Shown here: positions 1 through 6,485 of the stretch, one piece after another
Layout: each line of letters starts with the position of its first letter
How positions within the stretch are numbered: position 1 is the first letter of the stretch
DNA from: Rhodocyclaceae bacterium
GTDB lineage: Bacteria; Pseudomonadota; Gammaproteobacteria; Burkholderiales; Rhodocyclaceae
DNA length: 16,986 nucleotides
NCBI GenBank assembly: GCA_020849155.1
Contig: JADLGU010000148.1
Span: 1-16,986, forward strand
Direction: 5' to 3'
Program-made: the position numbers and the translations under genes
The notes under the pieces: model-generated
Told to the model about the DNA's origin: nothing
Seen by the model: only the letters and a program-made list of their open reading frames with translations
The model's database searches: none

Positions 1-1651
1 CCTCCAGCTGGGCGGTGCGCTCCGCCACCCGCCGCTCCAGGCCGGCGTTGAGGGCCATGATCCGCTCCTCGCTGCGGTGGCGTTCGGTGATGTCCCAGCA
101 GGCGCCGGCCGCCGCCAGGCTGCCGCTGCCCGGATCGCGCCGGGCATGGCCGCGGGCGGCCAGGTGGCGCCGCTCGCCGCCGGGCAGGTCGACGCGGTAT
201 TCGATGTCGAAGGCCGCGCCCTCGAAGGCGCAGCGCTCGAAATGCTCGCTGACCCTCGCCCGCTCGGCGGGCGGGACATGGCGCAGCAGCGCCGCCAGGC
301 TGCGCGCCTCGCCGGCCGGCAGGCCGTGCAGCGCCAGCAGCGCCTCGTCGCAGCCGAAGCGGTCGAGCGCCAGGTCGAAGTGCCAGGTGCCGATGTGGCC
401 GGCGGCGAGCGCCTGGTCGAGGCGCTCGGCGAGATGGCGGATCTGCTTCTCCTGCAGCAGCCGCTCGGAGAGGTCGGCGAAGACCCCGACGTAGTGGCTG
501 ACGCGGCCGGCGCCGTCGTGCAAGGCGGTGATGGAGAGCAGTTCCGGGTACAGCTCGCCCGACTTGCGGCGGTTCACGATCTCGCCGTGCCAGTGGCCCT
601 CGTGCCGCAAAGTGTCCCACATCGCCCGGTAGAAGGCCTGGCCCTGGGCGCCCGACTGGAGGATGCGCGGGTTCTGGCCGAGGACTTCCGCCTCGGCGTA
701 GCCGGTGACGCGGGTAAAGCCGGCGTTGATGCGGACGATGTTGCCTTCGGCGTCGGTGACGGCGAGCCCCTCGTTCATGCCTTCGATGACGCTGTCGGCC
801 AGGCGCAGCGCGTGGTCGGCGCGGTTGAGGGCGCGGGCGGCGAACCAGGCCACGGCGGCCAGCATCGCCAGGGCGGCGAAGGCCGTCAGGGTCAGGGTGA
901 AATCGTCGGGATACAGGCCGGCGTGCGGGCCGGCGTGGGCCAGCCAGGCGATCGGCGGCAGCAGGCCGCCGGCCAGCAGCATGCGCCGCGCCGCCTGGCC
1001 GCCGAGCCCGGGCGCGGCGATGTCGCGCATCAGGCCCTCGTCCGGGCGGGCCAGCAGCGCGCCGGCGGCGAGCAGCACGAAGCCCAGCGCGCTGTGCGGC
1101 GCCATCGAGGCGAAGGGCAGCACCGCCCGCAGGGCCGCCGCCTCGATCAGGTAGCCGATCAGGGCGATCAGGCTGAGCGCGCCGGCAGCGAGGGCGCAGG
1201 CCTGGCCGGCGCGGCTGCGCCCGGCGCCGAGCAGCGGCAGCGCCGTGCACAGCCCCAGCAGGGCCAGCGCGGTGGCCGGCGCCATGCGGCCCGGGTAGGG
1301 CGGTTCGGCATCCGCAAACAGCAGCCGGTCGATGCCGATATCGATGCCCAGGGGGTATTGCAGAAAAGTCAGTCCGGCCAGCACGGCGACCGCGGCGCAG
1401 AGCGCCCGCACCGCCCTCGGCCGCGTCCCGCCCGCCAGGGCGGCGAGGGCCAGGCCGAGCAGGACGAAGCCGATGGCGGTGTTGGCCTTCATGCTGGCCG
1501 CATCCGCCAGTCCGCGCTTCAGCAGTTCGCTCCCGGCGGCCCAGCCGGTCAGCGCCAGCGCTCCGATGACGGCGGCGCACAGCCCCGCCGCGACGGCCGC
1601 CTTCTTGAACGGGTTTACGCGAATTGCCCCTGTCTGCAATGGGTGTATCAT
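1..1651 (-). CDS. Membrane PAS-domain sensor protein, probable histidine kinase (partial, runs off left edge)
   Basis: Translating the minus strand from ATG at 1651 gives about 550 uninterrupted residues to the window edge with no stop. Residues about 15-260 form a multi-pass membrane region with repeated segments of the type MKANTAIGFVLLG and MAPHSALGFVLL, as seen at the N-terminus of many PAS kinases and diguanylate cyclases. A PAS domain follows at about 285-395 (GLAVTDAEGNIVRIN, FTRVTGY, then NRRKSGELY), a second PAS_3-like domain at about 410-525 (GHIGTWHFDL ending in WDITERH), and then a coiled coil (LERRVAERTAQLE) that usually leads into a HisKA domain. The output domain lies outside the window, so kinase is inferred and GGDEF cannot be excluded. 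The Shine-Dalgarno is weak (GGA about 8 nt upstream). An overlapping upstream ATG is out of frame. The gene is divergent from the MBL-fold gene, with start codons 39 bp apart. Confidence 0.85.
   Translation of the reverse strand, partial: MIHPLQTGAIRVNPFKKAAVAAGLCAAVIGALALTGWAAGSELLKRGLADAASMKANTAIGFVLLGLALAALAGGTRPRAVRALCAAVAVLAGLTFLQYPLGIDIGIDRLLFADAEPPYPGRMAPATALALLGLCTALPLLGAGRSRAGQACALAAGALSLIALIGYLIEAAALRAVLPFASMAPHSALGFVLLAAGALLARPDEGLMRDIAAPGLGGQAARRMLLAGGLLPPIAWLAHAGPHAGLYPDDFTLTLTAFAALAMLAAVAWFAARALNRADHALRLADSVIEGMNEGLAVTDAEGNIVRINAGFTRVTGYAEAEVLGQNPRILQSGAQGQAFYRAMWDTLRHEGHWHGEIVNRRKSGELYPELLSITALHDGAGRVSHYVGVFADLSERLLQEKQIRHLAERLDQALAAGHIGTWHFDLALDRFGCDEALLALHGLPAGEARSLAALLRHVPPAERARVSEHFERCAFEGAAFDIEYRVDLPGGERRHLAARGHARRDPGSGSLAAAGACWDITERHRSEERIMALNAGLERRVAERTAQLE
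1624..1651 (+). promoter_or_regulatory. Candidate sigma70 promoter for the MBL-fold/kinase operon
   Basis: TTGCCC (1624-1629), a 16-bp spacer and TATCAT (1646-1651) face the MBL-fold gene. Initiation would fall near 1658, leaving a leader of about 33 nt with an AAAGG ribosome site. The -10 box overlaps the start codon of the divergent sensor gene, so the two units probably interfere or are co-regulated. Matched by eye only. Confidence 0.35.
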
Positions 1652-1690
1652 CGTTCATCCAGCCCGCATAGTGAAAGTGAAAGGCTCGGC

Positions 1691-2425
1691 ATGCCCACGG
1701 TCGATTACGGCGGCCCGGTCGCCGTCACCCGCGACATCTTCTGGGTCGGCTTCCACGACGCCGAAGCCGACATGCACTGCAATCCCTACCTCCTCGTCGA
1801 CGACAACGAGGCGGTGCTGATCGACTCCGGCTCGATCCCGCAGTTCCCGGTGATCATGCGCAAGATCATCGACGTCATCGCGCCCGGCCAGATCTCGGCG
1901 GTGGTCGCCTCGCATCCCGATCCCGACGTCTGCAGCAACATGGCGGTGGTGGAAGACGTGGTCGAGCGGCCCGACCTGCGCATCGCCGCCCATGCCGCCT
2001 CGCTGCGGCTGATCCGCTACTACGGGCTGCGCTCGACGCTCTACGCCGTGGACCGGCACGACTGGCGCCTCACCCTGGGCAGCGGCCGGGTGCTGGAGTT
2101 CATCCCCACCCCGCACCTGCACTTCGCCGGCTCCATCGCCACCTGGGATGCGGCCAGCGGCACGCTGTTCTCCAGCGATCTGTTCGGCGCCATGGACCAC
2201 GACTGGCAGCTCTTCGCCAACGCCTCCTATCCGCCGGACATGAACACCTGGCACGAGATGATCATGCCGGCGCGGTCCATGCTCGGCGCCGTGCTGGATC
2301 GCTTCGCCGCGCTGCCGATCGCCCGCATCTGCCCGCAGCACGGCTCGGTGATCGAGGGCCAGGCGGCGGTGCAGGACGCCATCGCCCACCTGCGCGAACT
2401 GCCCTGCGGGCTGGATCGGCTGTAG
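1691..2425 (+). CDS. MBL-fold diiron protein of the flavodiiron/ODP type (putative oxygen or redox sensor)
   Basis: A 244-residue protein consisting of a metallo-beta-lactamase fold only. The flavodiiron ligand pattern is recognisable: H75-P-D77-P-D79 (family HxExD, with Glu replaced by Asp), H144 in TPHLHFAG, D163 in FSSDLFG and H217 in CPQHGS. The second His of the hydrolase HxHxDH motif is absent (V80), as expected for the oxygen-reducing/oxygen-binding branch rather than for hydrolases. No flavodoxin domain follows, so it cannot be a complete NO or O2 reductase by itself; stand-alone members such as the oxygen-binding diiron protein of Treponema act as sensors. Start ATG 1691 has AAAGG upstream. 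A histidine kinase begins 9 bp after the stop, which suggests this protein is its detached sensory partner. The sensory role is inference. Confidence 0.82.
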   Translation: MPTVDYGGPVAVTRDIFWVGFHDAEADMHCNPYLLVDDNEAVLIDSGSIPQFPVIMRKIIDVIAPGQISAVVASHPDPDVCSNMAVVEDVVERPDLRIAAHAASLRLIRYYGLRSTLYAVDRHDWRLTLGSGRVLEFIPTPHLHFAGSIATWDAASGTLFSSDLFGAMDHDWQLFANASYPPDMNTWHEMIMPARSMLGAVLDRFAALPIARICPQHGSVIEGQAAVQDAIAHLRELPCGLDRL

Positions 2426-2434
2426 CGGACGGCC

Positions 2435-3349
2435 ATGACGGAACGCATCACCGAGGTCAGCCGCGGCTACCAGAACGACATCCGCTCGATCAACCGCGAT
2501 CTGATGGAGAAGGCCCTGCACATGCGCTGCCTGGCCTACCTGTCGCAGGCCAAGGCCGGCCTGCTGACCCAGACCCTGTTCGAGATGGACCGCTCCAAGA
2601 AGGCGCTGCACGGCACCTACTGCCGGCTCTCCGAGGAGCAGGCCGTGATCCGCCGCCAGAAGGCCGAGCTGGAGGCCGCCAACCGCGAGCTGCGCAGCTT
2701 CAGCTACGCCGTCTCCCACGACCTGCGGGCGCCGCTGCGCGCCATCAACGGCTTCGCCCATGCCCTGGGCGAGGACAAGGCGGCGCAGCTCGACGACGAG
2801 GCGCGCGATTATCTGGCCCGCATCGTCGCCGCCGCCGAGCGGATGGGCGTGCTGATCGACGGCATGCTTGAGCTCGGCCGCCTGTCGCAGAAGGAGATGC
2901 AGCGCGACGAGATCGACCTCTCGGCGCTGGCCGAGGCCATCCTGCGCGAGCTCGAGACCGGCGAGCCGGGCCGCGCCGTGCGCTGGACGGTGGCCCCCGG
3001 CCTGCGCGCCCGCGCCGACCGCAACCTGGCCTACAGCCTGCTGCAGAACCTGCTCGGCAACGCCTGGAAGTACACCCGCCGGCGCGCCGACGCCGAGATC
3101 GCCTTCGGCGCCGCCGACGGCGAAGCCGGGCCGGAATTCTTCGTCCGCGACAACGGCGCCGGCCTCGACCTGACCCTGGCGCCCAGGCTCTTCGTGCCCT
3201 TCCAGCGCTACCACGCGGCGCGCGAGTTCGACGGCCTCGGCATCGGACTGGCCACCGTCAAGCGCATCCTCGACCGCCACGGCGGCCGCATCCGGGTCGA
3301 GTCGGCGCCCGGCCAGGGCGCCACCTTCCATTTCGCCTTCGGCGAGTGA
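2435..3349 (+). CDS. Soluble histidine kinase (HisKA-HATPase)
   Basis: 304 residues with no transmembrane segment. Residues 1-85 are helical, with a coiled coil ending ELEAANRELRSF. The H-box is SYAVSHDLRAPLRAINGF with phospho-acceptor H95. The ATPase domain has N-box LLGNAWKYT (N209), G1 box RDNGAGLDL (D239) and G2 box GLGIGLATV (267-275). This matches phytochrome/bacteriophytochrome-type HisKA kinases that follow an N-terminal sensor, but here no PAS or GAF precedes it. It is 9 bp downstream of the diiron MBL gene and almost certainly co-transcribed, so the MBL protein may supply the input. No receiver gene is adjacent on this strand, so its output partner is unknown. All catalytic motifs look intact. 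Confidence 0.9.
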   Translation: MTERITEVSRGYQNDIRSINRDLMEKALHMRCLAYLSQAKAGLLTQTLFEMDRSKKALHGTYCRLSEEQAVIRRQKAELEAANRELRSFSYAVSHDLRAPLRAINGFAHALGEDKAAQLDDEARDYLARIVAAAERMGVLIDGMLELGRLSQKEMQRDEIDLSALAEAILRELETGEPGRAVRWTVAPGLRARADRNLAYSLLQNLLGNAWKYTRRRADAEIAFGAADGEAGPEFFVRDNGAGLDLTLAPRLFVPFQRYHAAREFDGLGIGLATVKRILDRHGGRIRVESAPGQGATFHFAFGE

Positions 3350-3361
3350 ATCCGGACGATT

Positions 3362-3400
3362 CCCTCTCCCCGCTCGCGGGGAGAGGGCGAGGGAGAGGGG
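3362..3400. repeat. Intergenic hairpin repeat, single copy
   Basis: A perfect 11-bp stem, CCCTCTCCCCG (3362-3372) and CGGGGAGAGGG (3377-3387), has a CTCG loop and is followed by GAGGGAGAGGGG. It belongs to the family also seen near 4103, 5461, 10299, 13368 and 15076. Here it lies 12 bp after the histidine kinase stop and has no T tract on either side of its own, so any terminator role would be Rho-dependent or structural. Confidence 0.8.
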
Positions 3401-3404
3401 CAGC

Positions 3405-3437
3405 AAATAAAAAGGGCCGGCGCTTTCGCGTCGGCCC
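3405..3437 (-). terminator. Rho-independent terminator for the minus-strand small genes
   Basis: The arms GGGCCGGCGC (3414-3423) and GCGTCGGCCC (3428-3437) pair over 10 bp with one G-U and a TTTC loop. On the minus strand the hairpin is followed directly by TTTTTATTT (3413-3405). It lies 47 bp past the stop of the 79-residue gene. The plus strand has no T tract after the hairpin, so it is directional. Confidence 0.8.
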
Positions 3438-3483
3438 GTAACCGCCCAAGGAGGGGAGGATGGGCGGAGAGGAGGAAAGTCGT

Positions 3484-3723
3484 TCAGCAGGCCATGCATC
3501 CCTGTGGGTGGCGGGCCCGATACACCCGGGCCGAGGCCAGCGAAAACTGGAACAGGTCGAGCGGCGTCAGCTGCGGGAAGGCCTCGCGCGCGGCGCGGAA
3601 CACCACCCATTCGACCGGCAGGCCGCGCGGCGAACCTTCGGCGAAGCAATGCTCGACCCGCGTATACGCCTGGTCGAAGACGGCCCGCAGCCGGTAGTTT
3701 TTGCGTCTGTCGAAGTCGGCCAT
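3484..3723 (-). CDS. Small conserved-looking protein, paralog of the neighbouring 89-residue protein
   Basis: 79 residues starting at ATG 3723 with an AAGGAGCG ribosome site. Family not recognised. It aligns with the product of 3815-4084 through the shared pattern RR-x-N-x2-LR-x2-F-x2-AY-x-R-x-E, then F-x3-REA-x-P-x-L-x-P, then RVYR-x-RHP, with no long gaps. The fold is probably all-helical. There is no signal peptide, membrane segment or metal motif; two Cys occur in the C-terminal GCMAC tail, which the paralog lacks. It is followed by an intrinsic terminator and preceded by a 91-bp gap with a GCCGTTAAG element and a dyad, so it may have its own promoter. The order after an oxygen-sensor-like operon suggests, but does not show, a regulatory link. 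Confidence 0.75.
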   Translation of the reverse strand: MADFDRRKNYRLRAVFDQAYTRVEHCFAEGSPRGLPVEWVVFRAAREAFPQLTPLDLFQFSLASARVYRARHPQGCMAC

Positions 3724-3751
3724 GATGCGCTCCTTGCCTTGTTGTTGACAG

Positions 3752-3760
3752 CTTAACGGC
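3752..3760 (-). promoter_or_regulatory. Element GCCGTTAAG shared by the two paralogous small genes
   Basis: The minus-strand 9-mer GCCGTTAAG ends 28 bp upstream of the 79-residue gene. The identical 9-mer occurs upstream of the paralog at 4162-4170. Its position suits a -10 region (TTAAGCT), but no convincing -35 was found. Confidence 0.3.
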
Positions 3761-3800
3761 AGCGGCCATGCGAACTGAATCGGGCGACCTCGGTATTTGC

Positions 3801-3819
3801 TGTAGGAATCCGTCCTACA
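3801..3819. promoter_or_regulatory. Perfect dyad TGTAGGA-N5-TCCTACA, candidate regulator site
   Basis: The 7-bp arms are perfect (3801-3807 and 3813-3819). The dyad lies 78-96 bp upstream of the 79-residue gene start and overlaps the TAG stop of the 89-residue gene. Its size and symmetry resemble sites for dimeric LuxR/FixJ-type regulators; no such link can be proved here. It could also form a weak mRNA hairpin at the end of the upstream gene. Confidence 0.35.
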
Positions 3820-4084
3820 CGGCCGCCGCGGCCCGCGACAGGTGGCCGGCGCCGTCCGGATGGCGCTCGCGATAGACCCGCATCGCCGCCAGCACCAGCT
3901 GGTGGGCCTCGATCGGCTCCAGTTCCGGATAGGCCTCGCGCAGGGTGCGCAGGGCGAAGTGGGTCAGCTGCAGGCCGCCCCAGGTGTGCTTCTGGTCGAG
4001 GAAAGGCTCGATGCGGGCATAGGCCTCCTCGAACAGCTCGCGCAGCTTCAGGTTCTGGCGCCGCTCGGCAACGACTTCGGACAT
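3815..4084 (-). CDS. Small conserved-looking protein, paralog of the 79-residue protein
   Basis: 89 residues. The open frame extends up to 4147, but ATG 4084 is chosen because AAGGAGG sits 6 nt upstream of it and the residues before it translate the hairpin repeat. Homologous to the neighbouring 79-residue protein (RRQNLKLRELFEEAYARIE against RRKNYRLRAVFDQAYTRVE, then REAYPELEP and MRVYRERHP). Function is unknown, with no signal peptide or membrane segment. The C-terminus differs (Ala-rich, no Cys). The gene is divergent from the glycerate kinase with 113 bp between starts, and a hairpin repeat lies in its leader between the ribosome site and the shared GCCGTTAAG element. Confidence 0.75.
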   Translation of the reverse strand: MSEVVAERRQNLKLRELFEEAYARIEPFLDQKHTWGGLQLTHFALRTLREAYPELEPIEAHQLVLAAMRVYRERHPDGAGHLSRAAAAV

Positions 4085-4102
4085 GGCAACCTCCTTCATT
4101 AA

Positions 4103-4128
4103 CTCCCCTCTCCCCTCGCGGGAGAGGG
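4103..4128. repeat. Intergenic hairpin repeat, single copy in a leader region
   Basis: CCCTCTCCC (4106-4114), a 5-nt loop CTCGC and GGGAGAGGG (4120-4128). Same family as the other GGGAGAGGG hairpins. It lies just upstream of the ribosome site of the 89-residue gene, so it would be transcribed in its 5' leader. Confidence 0.75.
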
Positions 4129-4161
4129 AAAACGGCGCATCTCCCACCCCATCTCTGCTAC

Positions 4162-4170
4162 CTTAACGGC
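4162..4170 (-). promoter_or_regulatory. Second copy of the GCCGTTAAG element
   Basis: Identical 9-mer to that upstream of the paralog, here 77 bp upstream of the start at 4084. About half of the extra distance is the hairpin repeat (4103-4128), consistent with repeat insertion into an originally short leader. Promoter role is inferred only. Confidence 0.28.
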
Positions 4171-4197
4171 CATCCCCCGAAAAACTTGAGCGCGCCC

Positions 4198-5460
4198 ATG
4201 CCCCTCCAGCCCCGCCCCTTCCTCAAAGACCTCTTCGCCGCCGCCGTGCGCGCCGCCGATCCGGCCGCCTGCCTGCCGCGCCACCTGCCGCCGCCGCCGA
4301 AGGGGCGCACCGTGGTGGTCGGCGCCGGCAAGGCCGCCGCGGCGATGGCGCGGGCGGTGGAGGATCACTGGGCGGGCGAACTCGAAGGCCTGGTGGTGAC
4401 GCGCTACGGCCACGGCGTGCCGTGCGAACGCATCGAAGTGGTCGAGGCGGCGCACCCGGTGCCCGACGCCGCCGGGCGCGAGGCCGCCGCGCGGATCCTC
4501 GCCGCGCTGCGCGGACTGACTTCCGACGACCTCGTCCTGGCGCTGATCTCCGGCGGCGGCTCGGCCCTGCTGGCCCTGCCCTGGGAGGGCGTCACCCTGG
4601 CCGACAAGCAGGCGGTCAACCGCGCCCTGCTGAAAAGCGGCGCCGCCATCGCCGAGATGAACTGCGTCAGGAAGCACCTCTCGGCGGTGAAGGGCGGGCG
4701 GCTCGCCGCCGCGGCCTACCCGGCGCGCGTCGTCACCCTGGCGATTTCCGACGTGCCCGGCGACGACCCGGCGGTGATCGCCTCCGGCCCCACCGTCGCC
4801 GATCCCACCACCTGCGAAGACGCCCTGGCCATCCTCGACCGCTACCGCATCGAAGCGCCGCACGCCGTGCGCGCCGTGCTCGCCTCGGGCGTCTCGGAGA
4901 CGCCCAAGCCCGGCGATGTGCGCTTGGCGCACGCCGAATACCGCCTCGTCGCCACCCCGCAGGGCGCCCTCCTGGCCGCCGCCGAAGCCGCGCGCGCGGC
5001 GGGCGTGACGCCGCTCATCCTCGGCGACGCCATCGAGGGCGAGGCGCGCGAAGTGGCCAAGGCGATGGCCGGCATGGCGTTCGCCTGCGCGCGACACGGC
5101 ACGCCGCTGCCGGCGCCCTGCGTGCTGCTCTCCGGCGGCGAGACCACGGTGACGGTGAAAGGGCTCGGCCGCGGCGGGCGCAACGCCGAGTTCCTGCTGG
5201 CGCTGGCCGTGGCGCTGGAGGGCGCGGCGGGCATCCACGCCATTGCCGGCGACAGCGACGGCATCGACGGCTCCGAGGACAACGCCGGCGCCGTCCTCGC
5301 GCCCGACAGCCTGGCGCGCGCCCGCGCCGCCGGCCTCGAGGCGCGCGCCCGGCTCGACGACAACGACGGCCACGGCTTCTTCGCCGCGCTCGGCGACCTC
5401 GTCGTCACCGGCCCGACGCGCACCAACGTCAACGACTTCCGCGCCATCCTGATTGCCTGA
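4198..5460 (+). CDS. Glycerate 2-kinase, MOFRL family (GckA/TtuD-type)
   Basis: 420 residues, the usual size of the family. Phosphorylates D-glycerate with ATP to 2-phosphoglycerate in the cytoplasm; some relatives were annotated as hydroxypyruvate reductase. Visible family motifs are VVVGAGKAAAAMA (about 39), LISGGGSALL (about 116), RKHLSAVKGGRLA (about 158), ISDVPGDDPAVIASGPT (about 183), then the MOFRL domain with LSGGETTV (about 311), GRGGRNAEFLLALA (about 325) and GDSDGIDGSEDNAGA. The start is taken as ATG 4198; an in-frame TTG at 4186 is possible, and neither has a good Shine-Dalgarno. The gene stands alone, flanked by hairpin repeats on both sides. The glycolate oxidase genes at 15185 onward would feed the same pathway through glyoxylate, though the glyoxylate carboligase and tartronate semialdehyde reductase steps are not in the window. 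Confidence 0.93.
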   Translation: MPLQPRPFLKDLFAAAVRAADPAACLPRHLPPPPKGRTVVVGAGKAAAAMARAVEDHWAGELEGLVVTRYGHGVPCERIEVVEAAHPVPDAAGREAAARILAALRGLTSDDLVLALISGGGSALLALPWEGVTLADKQAVNRALLKSGAAIAEMNCVRKHLSAVKGGRLAAAAYPARVVTLAISDVPGDDPAVIASGPTVADPTTCEDALAILDRYRIEAPHAVRAVLASGVSETPKPGDVRLAHAEYRLVATPQGALLAAAEAARAAGVTPLILGDAIEGEAREVAKAMAGMAFACARHGTPLPAPCVLLSGGETTVTVKGLGRGGRNAEFLLALAVALEGAAGIHAIAGDSDGIDGSEDNAGAVLAPDSLARARAAGLEARARLDDNDGHGFFAALGDLVVTGPTRTNVNDFRAILIA

Positions 5461-5630
5461 CTCCCCCTTGGCGGGAGAGGGGGGCGGCGCTGAGAAAGTC
5501 CACCCTCTCCCCGGCCCTCTCCCATCGAGGGAGAGGGAGCCTCTCTCCCCTCTCCCCTCGCGGGAGAGGGGCCGGGGGAGAGGGGGCAGCGGCCGTCCAC
5601 CCTCTCCCATCAAGGGGAGTTAGAAGAGGG
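5461..5630. repeat. Cluster of GGGAGAGGG hairpin repeats, inverted pair plus partial copies
   Basis: Directly after the glycerate kinase stop. It contains a degenerate copy (5461-5484), a full copy with stem 5515-5523/5529-5537, an oppositely oriented full copy with stem 5547-5556/5562-5571 followed by CCGGGGGAGAGGGGG, and a partial copy (about 5597-5630). The unit includes a conserved flank GAGAAAGTCCACCCTCTCC, which recurs at about 10351. It fills the gap between the convergent glycerate kinase and CHASE-remnant genes, so it could end transcription in both directions. Confidence 0.8.
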
Positions 5631-5642
5631 TGCGGTGCGGCC

Positions 5643-6371
5643 TCAATTCGGCGGCGGTTCCGCTTGCCGCGCTTCCTGGTGGGTGTGCATCGCTTCCTGG
5701 AAGTGCGCCCAGGAATCCTCGTGCACCTCGAGGCCCTCCGGGGCGTGCAGGCGCTTGAGGCCCTGTTCCAGGTAGGGATCCATCACCACGGCGGACGGCG
5801 GCTCGTCCGCATGGTGCGGCGCCACCAGGGCGGCGCCCTCGCGCGCCGGCAGCGGGAAGCGCCAGAACACCCGCTCGACGATGAGATCGGTCGCCTTCTT
5901 GACCTCCTCGATCAGCACCACCTCGACGATGTGCGAGTGGCGCAGCCGTTTCAGCGGCTCGGTGTCGGCGATGACGATGAAGTGCTCCGTCCCCGGCTGG
6001 GTCAGCACATCGGCGCGCACCGCGCGGACGTGCGCCGCCAGTTCCGCCGGCGCGATGTGTTGGGCGAAGCCGATGCCCTGGATGCCGGGGAAGTGCTGGT
6101 CGATCTTCAGGTGGGCGACGAAGTCGCGCCACTCGGCGCGCTCCACCTTGCCCGAGGCGGCGAACAGTGCCGCGCCGGCGTGCAGCACCTGCTCGTAGGC
6201 GGTCATGCGGCGGCGGATGGCGTTCTCGATGCTCGCCGCCGCGGCGTCGAGCTCGGTCTTCGCCCGCGCCTCGACCAGCCGCGCGGCGAACTGCCAGCCG
6301 ATGAGCGTACACGCCAGCGAAAGCAGCAGCACCGCCCAGGCGGCGAGGAGTTTGCGGGAGAGGAGCATCAT
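5643..6371 (-). CDS. Truncated CHASE-domain membrane protein with an unrelated C-terminus (probable remnant)
   Basis: 242 residues starting at ATG 6371 with AAGGGGGG upstream. Residues 5-28 form a membrane anchor (LLAAWAVLLLSLACTLIGW). Residues about 30-118 match the first half of a CHASE domain: a helical stretch IENAIRRRMTAYEQVL, then FVAHLKIDQHFPGIQGIGF and HIAPAELAAHVR. The rest of CHASE (the usual strands and second membrane helix) and every output domain are missing. After about residue 118 the sequence turns into a segment beginning TQPGTEHFIVIADTEPL and ending Pro-rich, which I do not recognise. The change falls in a GTGCGCGC-rich stretch near 6010-6030, suggesting a deletion fusion. 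An alternative is a separate small protein starting at a GTG near 6008. Signalling function is unlikely. Confidence 0.6.
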   Translation of the reverse strand: MMLLSRKLLAAWAVLLLSLACTLIGWQFAARLVEARAKTELDAAAASIENAIRRRMTAYEQVLHAGAALFAASGKVERAEWRDFVAHLKIDQHFPGIQGIGFAQHIAPAELAAHVRAVRADVLTQPGTEHFIVIADTEPLKRLRHSHIVEVVLIEEVKKATDLIVERVFWRFPLPAREGAALVAPHHADEPPSAVVMDPYLEQGLKRLHAPEGLEVHEDSWAHFQEAMHTHQEARQAEPPPN

Positions 6372-6430
6372 GCTGCGCCCCCCTTGATGAGGTGTCGGCG
6401 GTGTAAAATGATCATCGAATAGGAGGACAA

Positions 6431-6475
6431 ATGCCGACGATCAAGCAACCCTTCCGCATCGCGCCGCTGCAGTAA
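6431..6475 (+). CDS. 14-codon ORF upstream of the DUF2442 gene (leader peptide or gene remnant)
   Basis: MPTIKQPFRIAPLQ then TAA. It has a perfect AGGAGG ribosome site (6421-6426) 4 nt before ATG, and its stop overlaps the AAGGAG site of the next gene, so it is placed like a genuine first cistron. DUF2442 genes are commonly preceded by a DUF4160 gene, and DUF4160 proteins often begin with MPT-I/V, so this may be the two ends of such a gene joined by an in-frame deletion. Too short for a homology call. Confidence 0.4.
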   Translation: MPTIKQPFRIAPLQ

Positions 6476-6485
6476 GGAGTCAGCC

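Noticed and set aside
77..1690. Long plus-strand open frame running into the MBL-fold gene
   Set aside because: It is the GC-driven shadow of the minus-strand PAS sensor gene; its residues are Gln/Gly/Arg-rich without domains, and the real gene starts at ATG 1691 with a ribosome site.
1655..3769. 704-codon minus-strand open frame opposite the MBL protein and kinase
   Set aside because: Low-complexity His/Gly/Ala-rich translation antisense to two genes with clear catalytic motifs; it crosses the repeat and terminator.
5461..5630. Possible CRISPR array
   Set aside because: Copies are few, palindromic and in inverted orientation, with no regular unique spacers and no cas genes.
6404..6409. TAAAAT as -10 box for the 14-codon ORF/DUF2442 unit
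   Set aside because: The nearest -35-like TTGATG is only 14 bp away, too short for a standard sigma70 promoter; kept out of the feature list.
4422..6422. 666-codon plus-strand frame overlapping the glycerate kinase
   Set aside because: Arg/Pro/Ala-rich frame shadow; it runs through the repeat cluster and antisense to the CHASE remnant.
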